Below, one piece after another: positions 51,810 to 61,291 of a stretch of DNA of 64,000 bases (position 1 is its first letter; every line of letters starts with the position of its first letter). The DNA is taken from contig NZ_CP109444.1 in NCBI RefSeq assembly GCF_036227225.1, forward strand, positions 5,003,501-5,067,500, read 5' to 3'. The DNA is from Streptomyces sp. NBC_01478. GTDB taxonomy: Bacteria; Actinomycetota; Actinomycetes; Streptomycetales; Streptomycetaceae. The notes beneath the pieces are model-generated. The model did not search any database. It saw only the letters and a program-made list of their open reading frames with translations, and had not been told where the DNA came from. The position numbers were made by a program, and so were the translations under genes.

Positions 51810-52271
51810 TTGAGCGAGCAGAAGAAGGAACCGGGCGTCTGGCAGGGCTTCAAGGCCTTCCTGACGCGCGGGAACGTCGTCGATCTGGCAGTCGCGGTCG
51901 TCATCGGCGCCGCCTTCACGAACATCGTCAACTCGGTGGTGAAGGGGCTCATCAACCCGCTTGTCGGGGCGATCGGCACACAGAACCTGGACACCTACAG
52001 CTCGTGCCTGAGCAGCACCTGCTCGGGCGACAAGGGCATCCAGTTGATGTGGGGCTCCGTCCTGGGGGCCACCCTCAGCTTCGTGACCACCGCGGCGGTC
52101 GTGTACTTCCTGATGGTGCTGCCGATGTCGAAGTACCTGGCCCGCGCGGAGGCCCAGCGCAAGGCCAAGGAAGGCACGCACGAGGTCATCGAGATCACCG
52201 AGCTGGAGGTGCTCAAGGAGATCCGCGACGCGCTCGTCGCGCAGCGCGGCGAGGGGCACCGGGAGCCGTAG
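51810..52271 (+). CDS. mscL: Large-conductance mechanosensitive channel
   Basis: 153 residues. WQGFKAFLTRGNVVDLAVAVVIGAAF is the MscL N-terminal amphipathic helix and first membrane helix; SFVTTAAVVYFLMVLPM is the second, and EVLKEIRDALVAQ the C-terminal bundle helix. It opens under membrane tension to release solutes. The periplasmic loop has two cysteines (SSCLSSTCSG), unusual for MscL and possibly disulfide-linked. The start is a TTG with AGAGG upstream. Confidence 0.93.
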   Translation: MSEQKKEPGVWQGFKAFLTRGNVVDLAVAVVIGAAFTNIVNSVVKGLINPLVGAIGTQNLDTYSSCLSSTCSGDKGIQLMWGSVLGATLSFVTTAAVVYFLMVLPMSKYLARAEAQRKAKEGTHEVIEITELEVLKEIRDALVAQRGEGHREP

Positions 52272-52297
52272 CCAACGGCTCGAACGGGACCGGCGGC

Positions 52298-52486
52298 TCA
52301 GATGTGGTGGGGCGGCTTCTCGTCGAGGAAGCGCTTCAGGTCGGCCGCACTGTCGGCCGCGCTGTCGCCCTCGGTGCGCTCGCCCCACCCGCGGTCCGTG
52401 TCGTCCGAGGACGGCCGGCTCAGCGGGTCGTCGAAGACCAGCGTGGGCTTCGGATCACGCGGCTCGGGAGCGGGGGCGGTACTCAT
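52298..52486 (-). CDS. Small hypothetical protein
   Basis: 62 residues, acidic and polar (MSTAPAPEPRDPKPTLVFDD at the start, FLDEKPPHHI at the end). GGAGG lies directly before the ATG. It sits convergent to mscL and divergent from the LtrA gene. Not recognised; the reading frame looks natural in composition and has a proper start, so I consider it a probable gene. Confidence 0.55.
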   Translation of the reverse strand: MSTAPAPEPRDPKPTLVFDDPLSRPSSDDTDRGWGERTEGDSAADSAADLKRFLDEKPPHHI

Positions 52487-52535
52487 GCCTCCAGGGTACG
52501 GCCCCCGGCGGACGTTATCTGCTGTGCTTGGCCCC

Positions 52536-53777
52536 ATGACGTCCGAGATGCAGAGACCCCAGCGGCCCCAGCGACCTCTCCGCCCCATGCACCCCCTGCG
52601 CCCGCTCACCGCCCGGGGCCGGGACGAGCCGCACCGGGTCGCCTCACCGCTGGAGCTGTTCTTCGACCTGTGCTTCGTCGTGGCCATCGCGCAGGCGGGC
52701 GTCCAGTTGGCGCACGCTGTCGCGGAGGGGCATGCGGGCGAGGGCGTACTGAACTACGCGATGCAGTTCTTCTCGATCTGGTGGGCCTGGATGAACTTCT
52801 CCTGGTTCGCCTCGGCCTACGACAACGACGACGTGCTGTACCGGGTCGTCACCCTGGTGCAGATCGCCGGTGTCCTGGTCCTCGCGGCCGGGGTCTCTCG
52901 CGCCTTCCAGCAGCACGACTACCTGCTCGTATGGCTCGGCTACGTGATCATGCGGCTGGCGATGGCCGCGCAGTGGCTGCGGGCCGCGAAGGACGCGGAC
53001 GGCCCGGAGCGGACGATGGCATTGCGGTACGCGGGCGGCGTGCTGCTCTGCATGGTCGGCTGGACCGGCCTGGTGGTCCTGCCGGAACCGGCCCGCGGCT
53101 GGGTGTTCCTCGTGATGGTGATCGCCGAGCTGAGCGTGCCGCGCTACGCGGAGAAAAACTTCCCTACGCCGTGGCATCCGCACCACATCTCGGAACGGTA
53201 CGGGCTGTTCACGATCATCGTGCTGGGCGAGACGATCGCGGCGGCGACGATCGCCGTGCAGTCGGGGGTGGACGAGCACGACGCGCTGGGCGAGCTGCTG
53301 CCCATCGCCGCGGGCGGGTTGCTGATCGTGTTCGCCGCCTGGTGGATCTACTTCGTGGTGCCGATCCACGGGCATCTTCGGTCCAACCGGCAGGCGTTCC
53401 TGTGGGGCTACGGCCACTACCTGATCTTCGCCTCGGCGGCCACGATCGGCGCGGGCCTGGAGGTCGCGGTCACCCAGGCGATCGGCAAGGCGCACATCAC
53501 CACGCTGGCGGCGTCGGCCGCCGTGACTCTGCCGACCGCGCTGTACCTGCTCAGCGTCTGGGCGCTGCACGCCCGCCACTACAAGGTGGGCATCACCCAG
53601 CAACTGGTGCTTCCGACGGCCGCGTTGCTGGTGATCTGCTGCACCTTCCTCGGGGACTGGGCGGTGCTCGCGGCCGGGCTGGTGTCGGCGCTGACGGTCT
53701 CGGTCGGGGTCACACTGACGGCCCGGACGGCTGCCGCCGGGGAGGGCGGGGCCGTCGCGCCGGCGCCGGCGGACTGA
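52536..53777 (+). CDS. Low temperature requirement protein A (LtrA) family membrane protein
   Basis: About 413 residues. A basic, Pro/Arg-rich N-terminus precedes SPLELFFDLCFVVAIAQAG, the conserved LtrA first helix. Some ten membrane segments follow, with HHISERYGLFTIIVLGETI and GYGHYLIFASAATIGAGLE as further LtrA motifs. Biochemical role unknown; named from a Listeria cold-growth locus. ATG at 52536 chosen; later Met codons in the tail are possible. Confidence 0.88.
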   Translation: MTSEMQRPQRPQRPLRPMHPLRPLTARGRDEPHRVASPLELFFDLCFVVAIAQAGVQLAHAVAEGHAGEGVLNYAMQFFSIWWAWMNFSWFASAYDNDDVLYRVVTLVQIAGVLVLAAGVSRAFQQHDYLLVWLGYVIMRLAMAAQWLRAAKDADGPERTMALRYAGGVLLCMVGWTGLVVLPEPARGWVFLVMVIAELSVPRYAEKNFPTPWHPHHISERYGLFTIIVLGETIAAATIAVQSGVDEHDALGELLPIAAGGLLIVFAAWWIYFVVPIHGHLRSNRQAFLWGYGHYLIFASAATIGAGLEVAVTQAIGKAHITTLAASAAVTLPTALYLLSVWALHARHYKVGITQQLVLPTAALLVICCTFLGDWAVLAAGLVSALTVSVGVTLTARTAAAGEGGAVAPAPAD

Positions 53778-54328
<551 letters not shown>

Positions 54329-55357
54329 ATGACAGTTGACGCGTTGACGGATGTGGCCGGGGTGCGGGTGGGGCATGCGACGCGGGTGGGGGACGGTTGG
54401 CTCACCGGTACCACCGTCGTGCTCGCGCCGGAGGGTGGGGCCGTGGCCGCCGTGGATGTGCGCGGTGGCGGGCCCGGTACCAAGGAGACCGACGCGCTCG
54501 ATCCGCGCAATGTGGTGCAGCGGGCCGAGGCGATCGTCCTGACCGGGGGCAGCGCGTACGGGCTCGATGCCGCGTCCGGGGTGATGGCCTGGCTGGAGGA
54601 GCAGGGGCGCGGGGTGCGGGTCGGCGTGGATCCGCTGCATGTCGTGCCGGTGGTGCCCGCGGCCTGTGTCTTCGACCTGGGGCGGGGCGGCGCCTTCAAG
54701 GCCAGGCCGGACGCGGCCACCGGGCGGGCCGCGGTCGAGGCCGCCGCGATCAGCGGTCCGGGGGTGCGGGTGCGCGAGGGGTGCGTGGGCGCCGGTACGG
54801 GCGCCGCGGTCGGGCCGATGAAGGGCGGGGTCGGGACCGCGAGCATCGTGCTGGAGTCGGGGATCACGGTGGCCGCGCTCGTGGTGGCCAACGCGGCGGG
54901 GTCGGTGATGGATCCCGAAACGGGCGTCCTGTACGGGGAGTTGTTCCAGGGGCGCGTGACGTATCCGGAAGCGCACGTCCACGAGGCCGCGCGTCGGCGC
55001 CTCGCCGAGGCCTCCGCGAAGAACGCGCCTCCTCTGCTGAACACCACGCTCGCGGTGGTCGCCACCGACGCGGACCTGTCGAAGGCGCAGGCGCAGAAGC
55101 TGGCCGGCACGGCGCACGACGGCATCGCGCGCGCCGTACGCCCGGTGCATCTGCTGAACGACGGGGACACGGTGTTCACGTTGGCCACCGGGGCCCGCCC
55201 GCTCGACGCCGAACTCCCCCTCGCCCTCAACGACATCCTCGCGGCCGGCGCGGAGGTCGTGACCCGGGCGATCGTGCGCGCGGTGCGTGCCGCCGAGTCG
55301 GTGGACGGGCCGGGCGGGGCGTGGCCGTCGTACGAGGAGTTGTACGGGAGGCGGTAG
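54329..55357 (+). CDS. P1 family peptidase (DmpA-like)
   Basis: 342 residues. TDVAGVRVGHATRVGDGWLT begins the P1 family fold; ALDPRNVVQRAEAIVLTGGS and NTTLAVVATDADLSK follow, the latter containing the Thr/Ser expected as nucleophile after autocleavage. DmpA-type enzymes are aminopeptidases or amidases with an Ntn-like mechanism. The ATG at 54329 gives the standard N-terminus; the frame is open upstream only because of the repeat spacer. Confidence 0.9.
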   Translation: MTVDALTDVAGVRVGHATRVGDGWLTGTTVVLAPEGGAVAAVDVRGGGPGTKETDALDPRNVVQRAEAIVLTGGSAYGLDAASGVMAWLEEQGRGVRVGVDPLHVVPVVPAACVFDLGRGGAFKARPDAATGRAAVEAAAISGPGVRVREGCVGAGTGAAVGPMKGGVGTASIVLESGITVAALVVANAAGSVMDPETGVLYGELFQGRVTYPEAHVHEAARRRLAEASAKNAPPLLNTTLAVVATDADLSKAQAQKLAGTAHDGIARAVRPVHLLNDGDTVFTLATGARPLDAELPLALNDILAAGAEVVTRAIVRAVRAAESVDGPGGAWPSYEELYGRR

Positions 55358-55580
55358 GCAGGCGGTGGGGCGGTGGGCATCCGGGGTTTCCAGAGGTTCG
55401 TCCCGGTGTTTGTCGCGGTTCTGTCACCGGATGGCGTTCGTGGGGAACGGCGGGAACCCGGGTGGGGGTTGGGGCGCTCTTTGTCCACGCACCGCAGCGG
55501 ATCAAGCACCACGCACGACGCGTGACCACTGCGCGCACCGCACACCGCAATCCGCACACCCCACGAACCTGGAGCAGCCC

Positions 55581-56807
55581 GTGACAACGCCGGACATAGC
55601 AGCGCGGCGCGTACTGGGGGCCATCGCCGCCCTGGTGGTCGGCACCCTCACCCTCAGCGCGTGCGGCGGGAACGCCAGCGCGGACGCCGACACCAACAGC
55701 AAGGGTGGCGGCGGGACGTCCGTGAAGACGTCGACCGCGAAGATCGTCATCTCGGCGAAGGACGGTTCGACGAACGCGTCCATCAACGCGACCGGCGTGC
55801 GGGTCAGCGACGGCAAGCTGACCGACGTGAAGATGACGGTCTCGGGGTCGGGGCAGGCCGTGGACGGGGCGATATCCGCGGACGGCGCGAGCTGGAAGCC
55901 GAAGGAGCAGTTGGAGCGCGGGACCAAGTACCAGATATCGGCGACGGCGAAGGACTCGAGCGGCAAGACCGCCGCCGCCAACTCCATCTTCACCACGGTC
56001 ACTTCGGGCAACAGCTTCATCGGGACGTACACGCCGGACAACGGGACGACGGTCGGTGTGGGGATGCCGGTGTCGTTCACCTTCGACAAGGTGATCAGCG
56101 ACCAGAAGGCCGTGCAGTCGCACATCACGGTCACGTCCAGCAGCGGGCAGCAGGTCGTGGGGCACTGGTTCGGGGCGCAGCGGCTCGACTTCCGGCCGCA
56201 GGACTACTGGAAGGCCGGTTCCAAGGTCACGATGAAGATCGACCTGGACGGCGTGCAGGGCGCGAACGGCGTCTACGGCGTGCAGAAGAAGACCGTGAGC
56301 TTCACCATCGGCCGTTCGCAGGTGTCCACGGTCGACGTGAACACGCAGACCATGACGGTCGTGCGGGACGGCCAGACCCTCAAGTCGCTGCCGATCTCCT
56401 CGGGCAGCCCGGAACACACCACGTACAACGGGCAGATGGTGATCTCCGAGAAGTTCACGCAGACGCGGATGAACAGCCAGACGGTCGGTCTTGGCGGCGA
56501 GTACGACATCCCGGACGTGCCGCACGCGATGCGGCTGACCACGTCGGGGACGTTCATCCACGGCAACTACTGGTACAACAAGGCGAATCCGCCCTTCGGC
56601 CAGACCGGCACCAGTCATGGTTGTGTCGGGCTCGCGGACGTACAGGGCGCGCAGGGTGCGACGAACGCCAAGTGGTTCTACGACAACTCCCTCGTCGGGG
56701 ACGTCGTGATCGTGAAGAACTCCCCCGACAAGACGGTCGCCCCGGACAACGGGCTCAACGGCTGGAACCTGGGGTGGAGCGAGTGGACCGCCGGAAGTGC
56801 CGCCTGA
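55581..56807 (+). CDS. L,D-transpeptidase lipoprotein with Ig-like domains
   Basis: 408 residues. The signal peptide ends in the lipobox TLSACGG (Cys28), so it is lipid-anchored outside. Two Ig-like domains follow (~50-260), then the YkuD catalytic domain with FIHGNYWYNK and TGTSHGCVGLAD (catalytic Cys and His). It forms 3-3 peptidoglycan cross-links. GTG start with TGGAG upstream. The terminator at 56830 ends the unit. Confidence 0.92.
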   Translation: MTTPDIAARRVLGAIAALVVGTLTLSACGGNASADADTNSKGGGGTSVKTSTAKIVISAKDGSTNASINATGVRVSDGKLTDVKMTVSGSGQAVDGAISADGASWKPKEQLERGTKYQISATAKDSSGKTAAANSIFTTVTSGNSFIGTYTPDNGTTVGVGMPVSFTFDKVISDQKAVQSHITVTSSSGQQVVGHWFGAQRLDFRPQDYWKAGSKVTMKIDLDGVQGANGVYGVQKKTVSFTIGRSQVSTVDVNTQTMTVVRDGQTLKSLPISSGSPEHTTYNGQMVISEKFTQTRMNSQTVGLGGEYDIPDVPHAMRLTTSGTFIHGNYWYNKANPPFGQTGTSHGCVGLADVQGAQGATNAKWFYDNSLVGDVVIVKNSPDKTVAPDNGLNGWNLGWSEWTAGSAA

Positions 56808-56829
56808 CCGGCGGGTTTTGACGGAACTT

Positions 56830-56860
56830 CGGGCCGCGCGGGAACATCTCGCGCGGCCCG
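56830..56860 (+). terminator. Terminator of the L,D-transpeptidase gene
   Basis: CGGGCCGCGCG (56830-56840) and CGCGCGGCCCG (56850-56860) pair perfectly over nine bases; CGCGTTTT follows. Confidence 0.85.
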
Positions 56861-56965
56861 CGCGTTTTCCGGGCATACGTTTTCTCGGTTCCCGGAACAT
56901 GATGTCCGACCGAGGGGCTACGGTATGCACCCACAAGGTGACATGCAGCAACGCCGGGAGAAGCC

Positions 56966-57712
56966 TTGAGCGTTCCGTACGACACGGCAGCGTACGAACA
57001 ACCCGAGTCGCCCGAGTCTCCGCAAGAGCACCTCGAGCGACTCCTCGGCCGTGCCCTGAACTCCTTCGAGCTGCCGGACGAGACGATAGGGCGTCTCGAC
57101 TGCGCGCTGGCGCACGACAGTTCGCTGCACTCCGCGCACCACAGCGCGGGCCTGCACCGGGAGACGTACCGGCACACGTGGCTGCTCGCCGACGGTTCGG
57201 CGCTCACCCTGTGGGAGCTCGTCCACAACACCGTGCTGGGGCGTGAGACGCAGCACGAGGTGTATGTCGACGAGGAGGAGCTGCGCACCGCGACCGCGCG
57301 TCTGCCGCTGCCGCCGGACACCCCGGAGTTCGAGCTGCCGGTGCTGGTGCAGTTGTCGCCGATCCCGGAGCCCCGGCACACCTACGAGTCGGACGACTCC
57401 GCGGACCACGCGCGCAGGTTATTGCGCCGGGCGGAGAACGCGGACCGGCCGGACGCGGAGACGGCGGCGCTGCTGGAGACGGCGTTCGCGCACCAGATCA
57501 CGCAGGCCTTCGGCCGCCCGTTCCGGGCTGGCCGGGCCGCGGTGTGCTTCTCGCTCTACGAGCACGCGTTCCTGCTGTGCGACGGCGCGGAGGTCTCCCT
57601 GTGGGAGGTCGAGCACACGGCGACCCCCGACGGTCGTCACATGTGCGAGGTGTACGCCAGCGAGGACGCGGCCCGGGACGCGATGGAGCGGCGGGCGGCG
57701 CGGGTCTTCTGA
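56966..57712 (+). CDS. DUF6227-type hypothetical protein with a TTA codon
   Basis: 248 residues. Two related halves can be seen: RETYRHTWLLADGSALTLWE with HEVYVDEEELR, and SLYEHAFLLCDGAEVSLWEV with CEVYASEDAARD, so it is an internal duplication. I recall close relatives across Streptomyces as DUF6227; function unknown. TTG start with GGGAG upstream. Codon 152 is TTA (57419-57421), in the LL of RRLLRR; TTA is read only by the bldA tRNA, so synthesis may depend on development. Confidence 0.85.
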   Translation: MSVPYDTAAYEQPESPESPQEHLERLLGRALNSFELPDETIGRLDCALAHDSSLHSAHHSAGLHRETYRHTWLLADGSALTLWELVHNTVLGRETQHEVYVDEEELRTATARLPLPPDTPEFELPVLVQLSPIPEPRHTYESDDSADHARRLLRRAENADRPDAETAALLETAFAHQITQAFGRPFRAGRAAVCFSLYEHAFLLCDGAEVSLWEVEHTATPDGRHMCEVYASEDAARDAMERRAARVF

Positions 57713-57724
57713 CCGGCGAAGGGC

Positions 57725-57979
57725 TCAACGCCCGTCGCTGAGCTGTCGTACCAGACCCGCGAAGGCGTCCCGCTCCGCCGGGGTCAGTTCGACGGACTCC
57801 AGGTGGGGGGCGGTGTCGCGCTGGTTCGGGAGGCCGTGGAGCGGGTGGGCCGCGTGCCAGACGGTGGGCGCGACGAGGGAGCGGCGCAGGATGCGGGTCA
57901 GGCCGAGCACCCAGGCGACGGTCGCCAGGGCGAGAACGGCCACACCGGTCAACTGGAGGATCGAGACGTGCTCAGGCAT
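57725..57979 (-). CDS. Small membrane protein
   Basis: 84 residues: one N-terminal membrane helix (ILQLTGVAVLALATVAWVLG) and a soluble tail ending VELTPAERDAFAGLVRQLSDG. Convergent with the DUF6227 gene (12 bp apart). It may be an envelope accessory protein; not recognised further. GGGA precedes the ATG. Confidence 0.7.
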   Translation of the reverse strand: MPEHVSILQLTGVAVLALATVAWVLGLTRILRRSLVAPTVWHAAHPLHGLPNQRDTAPHLESVELTPAERDAFAGLVRQLSDGR

Positions 57980-57995
57980 GCGTCCCAGTAGACAC

Positions 57996-58025
57996 CACGG
58001 TCCGGGACCGTGGTCCCGGACCGTG
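57996..58025 (-). terminator. Terminator of the fructose PTS operon
   Basis: CACGGTCCGGGAC (57996-58008) pairs perfectly with GTCCCGGACCGTG (58013-58025), four-base loop, 58 bp after the fruA stop on the minus strand. Confidence 0.8.
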
Positions 58026-58083
58026 ACGTATCTCGCAGTTGCCGTGAACACCTCACGGCGGCCCAAAAGCGGCCAGAAACAGG

Positions 58084-60174
58084 CTAGGCGGCGACCGGCT
58101 GCTTCGTGTCCGCCGTAGGGGCGGATATGCCCTCCGGCGCTCCGGGGGCCGTGCTGCCGGCGGCCGGCTTGCGCATGCCCTTCAGTACGACGACCAGGGC
58201 GGCGGTGACGCACATGCCGACCGCGATGGCGATCAGGTAGAAGAACGCGTGCCCGATCAGCGGGACCACGAAGATGCCGCCGTGCGGGGCGCGCAGGGTC
58301 GCGCCGAACGCCATCGACAGGGAACCGGTGATCGCGCCGCCCACCATCGAGGACGGGATGACGCGCAGCGGGTCGGCCGCCGCGAACGGGATCGCGCCCT
58401 CGGAGATGAAGGAGGCGCCGAGCACCCAGGCGGCCTTGCCGTTCTCGCGCTCGGTCTCGGTGAAGAGCTTGCCGCGCACGGTCGTGGCCAGGGCCATCGC
58501 CAGCGGCGGGACCATGCCGGCCGCCATCACCGCGGCCATGATCTTCATCGCGGAGTCACTGGGGTTGGAGACCGCGATGCCCGCCGTGGCGAAGGTGTAC
58601 GCGACCTTGTTGACCGGGCCGCCGAGGTCGAAGCACATCATCAGGCCGAGCAGGGCGCCCAGCAGGACGGCGTTCGAGCCGCTGAGGCCGTTCAGCCAGT
58701 CGGTCATGCCCTTCTGCGCCGAGGCAATCGGTTTCCCGATGACCACGAACATCAGGAACCCGACGATCGCCGTGGAGATCAGTGGGATCACCACCACCGG
58801 CATGATCCCGCGCACCGCCGCCGGGATCTTCACCTTCTGGATCGCCAGCACCACACCACCGGCGATCAGACCGGCGGCGAGACCGCCGAGGAAGCCCGCG
58901 TTGATGGTGGAGGCGATCATGCCGCCGACGAACCCGGGCACCAGACCGGGCCGGTCCGCCATGCCGTAGGCGATGTAGCCGGCCAGGACCGGGACCAGGA
59001 AGCCGAAGGCCACGGCGCCGATCTGGAACATCAGCGCGGCCCAACTGTCGGTCTGCGTCCACACGAAGTGCTGCATGACCGACGGAGCGGACTTGATCTC
59101 GTAGCCGCCGATCGCGAAGCCGAGGGCGATCAGCAGACCGCCCGCCGCGACGAACGGGACCATGTAACTCACGCCGGACATCAGCCACTTGCGGAGCATG
59201 GAGCCGTAGCCCTCGCCCGCCTCGCCGCCGCGCTCGACCGGCGTCGGCGCGGTTCCGCCGCTGACCTCGCCGCGCTCCGCCTTGCCGCGGACCTCGGTGA
59301 TCAGTTCGGCGGGACGGTTGATGCCCGCTTTCACACCGACGTCGACGGTCGGCTTGCCGGCGAAGCGGTCCTTCTCCCGTACGGGTACGTCGTGGGCGAA
59401 GATCACGGCGTCGGCCGCCGCGATCACCGCCGGGTCGAGCCGGCTGAAACCGGCCGAGCCCTGCGGCTCCACGACGAGTTCGACGCCCGCCGCGCGACCG
59501 GCGTTCTCCAGTGCCTCGGCCGCCATGTAGGTGTGCGCGATACCGGTCGGGCAGGAGGTGACGGCGACGATACGGAACGGCTGCGCGGCCGCGCCCGAGT
59601 CGGCGCCGGCGCCCTTGTCCGCCGTAGAGGCGGCTGCCGGGGAACCGGCTGTCGGGGAGCTGCCCGCCGCGGCGCCGGTGGAGGCCGCCACCGGCGTCGC
59701 GGCGGAGTTTTCGGGGGTGCTCGGGGCGGGGGTCTCGTCCCCGCGGATCAGGGCCGCCGCGCTCTCCGCGTCGCCCACCGCGCGCAGGGCGGAGGTGAAC
59801 TCGGCGTTCATGAGCTGCCGGGCCAGTGCGGAGAGGATCGTCAGGTGGGCGTCGTCGGCGCCGGCGGGCGCGGCGATCAGGAAGATCAGGTCGGCGGGGC
59901 CGTCGGGGGCGCCGAAGTCGACGCCCTCGGCGCTGCGCCCGAAGGCGAGCGACGGTTCGGTGACGTACTCGCTGCGGCAGTGCGGGATGCCGATGCCGCC
60001 GTCCAGGCCGGTCGGCATCTGCGCCTCGCGGGCGGCAACGTCGGCGAGGAAGCCGTCGAGGTCGGTGACCCGGCCCTGGGCGACCATGCGCTCGGCGAGG
60101 GCACGGGCCGCCGCCTCTTTGGTATCGGCGGACAGGTCGAGGTCGACCAGGTCCGCGGTGATCATCTCGCTCAT
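58084..60174 (-). CDS. fruA: PTS fructose transporter subunit IIABC
   Basis: 696 residues. EIIA (~1-145) with phospho-His65 in GIGIPHCRSEY; an Ala/Ser/Pro linker (~150-198); EIIB (~200-300) with Cys208 in AVTSCPTGIAHTYMA; EIIC (~330-670), ten or so membrane segments with PVNKVAYTFA and EGAIPFAAADP. It takes up fructose and delivers fructose-1-phosphate. Last gene of the fruR-fruK-fruA operon, 169 bp after fruK. Confidence 0.95.
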   Translation of the reverse strand: MSEMITADLVDLDLSADTKEAAARALAERMVAQGRVTDLDGFLADVAAREAQMPTGLDGGIGIPHCRSEYVTEPSLAFGRSAEGVDFGAPDGPADLIFLIAAPAGADDAHLTILSALARQLMNAEFTSALRAVGDAESAAALIRGDETPAPSTPENSAATPVAASTGAAAGSSPTAGSPAAASTADKGAGADSGAAAQPFRIVAVTSCPTGIAHTYMAAEALENAGRAAGVELVVEPQGSAGFSRLDPAVIAAADAVIFAHDVPVREKDRFAGKPTVDVGVKAGINRPAELITEVRGKAERGEVSGGTAPTPVERGGEAGEGYGSMLRKWLMSGVSYMVPFVAAGGLLIALGFAIGGYEIKSAPSVMQHFVWTQTDSWAALMFQIGAVAFGFLVPVLAGYIAYGMADRPGLVPGFVGGMIASTINAGFLGGLAAGLIAGGVVLAIQKVKIPAAVRGIMPVVVIPLISTAIVGFLMFVVIGKPIASAQKGMTDWLNGLSGSNAVLLGALLGLMMCFDLGGPVNKVAYTFATAGIAVSNPSDSAMKIMAAVMAAGMVPPLAMALATTVRGKLFTETERENGKAAWVLGASFISEGAIPFAAADPLRVIPSSMVGGAITGSLSMAFGATLRAPHGGIFVVPLIGHAFFYLIAIAVGMCVTAALVVVLKGMRKPAAGSTAPGAPEGISAPTADTKQPVAA

Positions 60175-60214
60175 CGCGGGCTCCTTCGCACGCGTATCGC
60201 CCGGGGACTGCCGT

Positions 60215-60235
60215 GGGCGGGGGTGGGGACGGGGG
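60215..60235 (+). other. G-quadruplex motif in the fruK-fruA gap
   Basis: GGGC-GGGGGT-GGGGAC-GGGGG (60215-60235), four G-runs with one- or two-base loops; more G-runs follow to 60271. The G-rich strand is the template strand for fruA. The 60175-60343 gap contains no other signal I recognise. Confidence 0.6.
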
Positions 60236-60343
60236 TGAAGCGGTGGGTCGCGGAGGGGGAGGAGGGGGTGGAAGCGGCGGCTAAGGGGAAGTGCCGCCGC
60301 CCTGTGGGCGGTTCGAGGGGTGCCTTGGATGCCGTGGAAACGT

Positions 60344-61291
60344 TCATGCGACCGGCTCCGTCAGTACGCGGTCCACCGGGACGTCCGCCGTGACCGTCAC
60401 CGCGGACGGGTCGAGGTCCGCCGGGGTGGGCATCACGCTGCCGGGGAGCTGGACGGCCGCCGCGCCGTGGGCGACCGCCGAGGCCAGGGCCTCCGGGCCG
60501 TGGCCGCCGGCGATCAGGAAGCCGGCCAGCGAGGAGTCCCCCGCACCGACATTGCTGCGTACGACGTCGACGCGCGCGCTGCCGTACCAGGCGCCCGAGG
60601 CGTCCACCAGCAGTTGCCCGTCGGCGCCGAGGCTCGCGAGGACCGCGCCCGCGCCCAACTCCCGTAGTTCCTCGGCCGCCTTGACCGCGTCGCCGACGGT
60701 GGCCAGCGGGCGGGAGACGGCCTCCGCCAGCTCCTCGGCGTTGGGCTTGACGACGTCCGGGCGTTCGCGCAGGGCCTCGATGAGCGCGGGGCCGGAGGTG
60801 TCCAGGGCGATACGGACACCGGCCGCGTGCGCACGGGCGACCAACTCGGCGTACCAGGACGGCGCGAGGCCGCGCGGGAGACTGCCGCAACAGGCGATCC
60901 AGTCGGCGTCACGGGACTGACCGCGGACCGTCTCCAGGAGCAACTCCTGTTCGGCGGCGGTCAGTTCGGGGCCGGGGGCGTTGATCTTCGTGAGGACGCC
61001 GTCCGCCTCGGCGAGGGCGATGTTCGAGCGGGTGGCCCCTGCGACCGGGACCGGCGCGACCTCGATGCCCTGCGCGTCGAGCAGGTCCGCGACCAGCGCG
61101 CCCGGGGCGCCGCCGAGCGGCAGCACGGCGACCGTACGGCGGCCTGCGGCGGCGACCGCGCGGGAGACGTTGACGCCCTTGCCTCCCGGGTCCATGCGCT
61201 CGCCGGTGGCCCGTATGACCTCTCCGCGGTCCAGCGAGGGGACCTCGTAGGTGCGGTCCAGGGACGGGTTCGGGGTGACCGTGAGGATCAT
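60344..61291 (-). CDS. fruK: 1-phosphofructokinase
   Basis: 315 residues of the PfkB family: LTVTPNPSLDRTYEV start, GGKGVNVSRAVAAAG sugar-binding segment and SNVGAGDSSLAGFL with the catalytic Asp. It phosphorylates fructose-1-phosphate to fructose-1,6-bisphosphate. The ATG at 61291 overlaps the fruR stop by four bases. Confidence 0.95.
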   Translation of the reverse strand: MILTVTPNPSLDRTYEVPSLDRGEVIRATGERMDPGGKGVNVSRAVAAAGRRTVAVLPLGGAPGALVADLLDAQGIEVAPVPVAGATRSNIALAEADGVLTKINAPGPELTAAEQELLLETVRGQSRDADWIACCGSLPRGLAPSWYAELVARAHAAGVRIALDTSGPALIEALRERPDVVKPNAEELAEAVSRPLATVGDAVKAAEELRELGAGAVLASLGADGQLLVDASGAWYGSARVDVVRSNVGAGDSSLAGFLIAGGHGPEALASAVAHGAAAVQLPGSVMPTPADLDPSAVTVTADVPVDRVLTEPVA

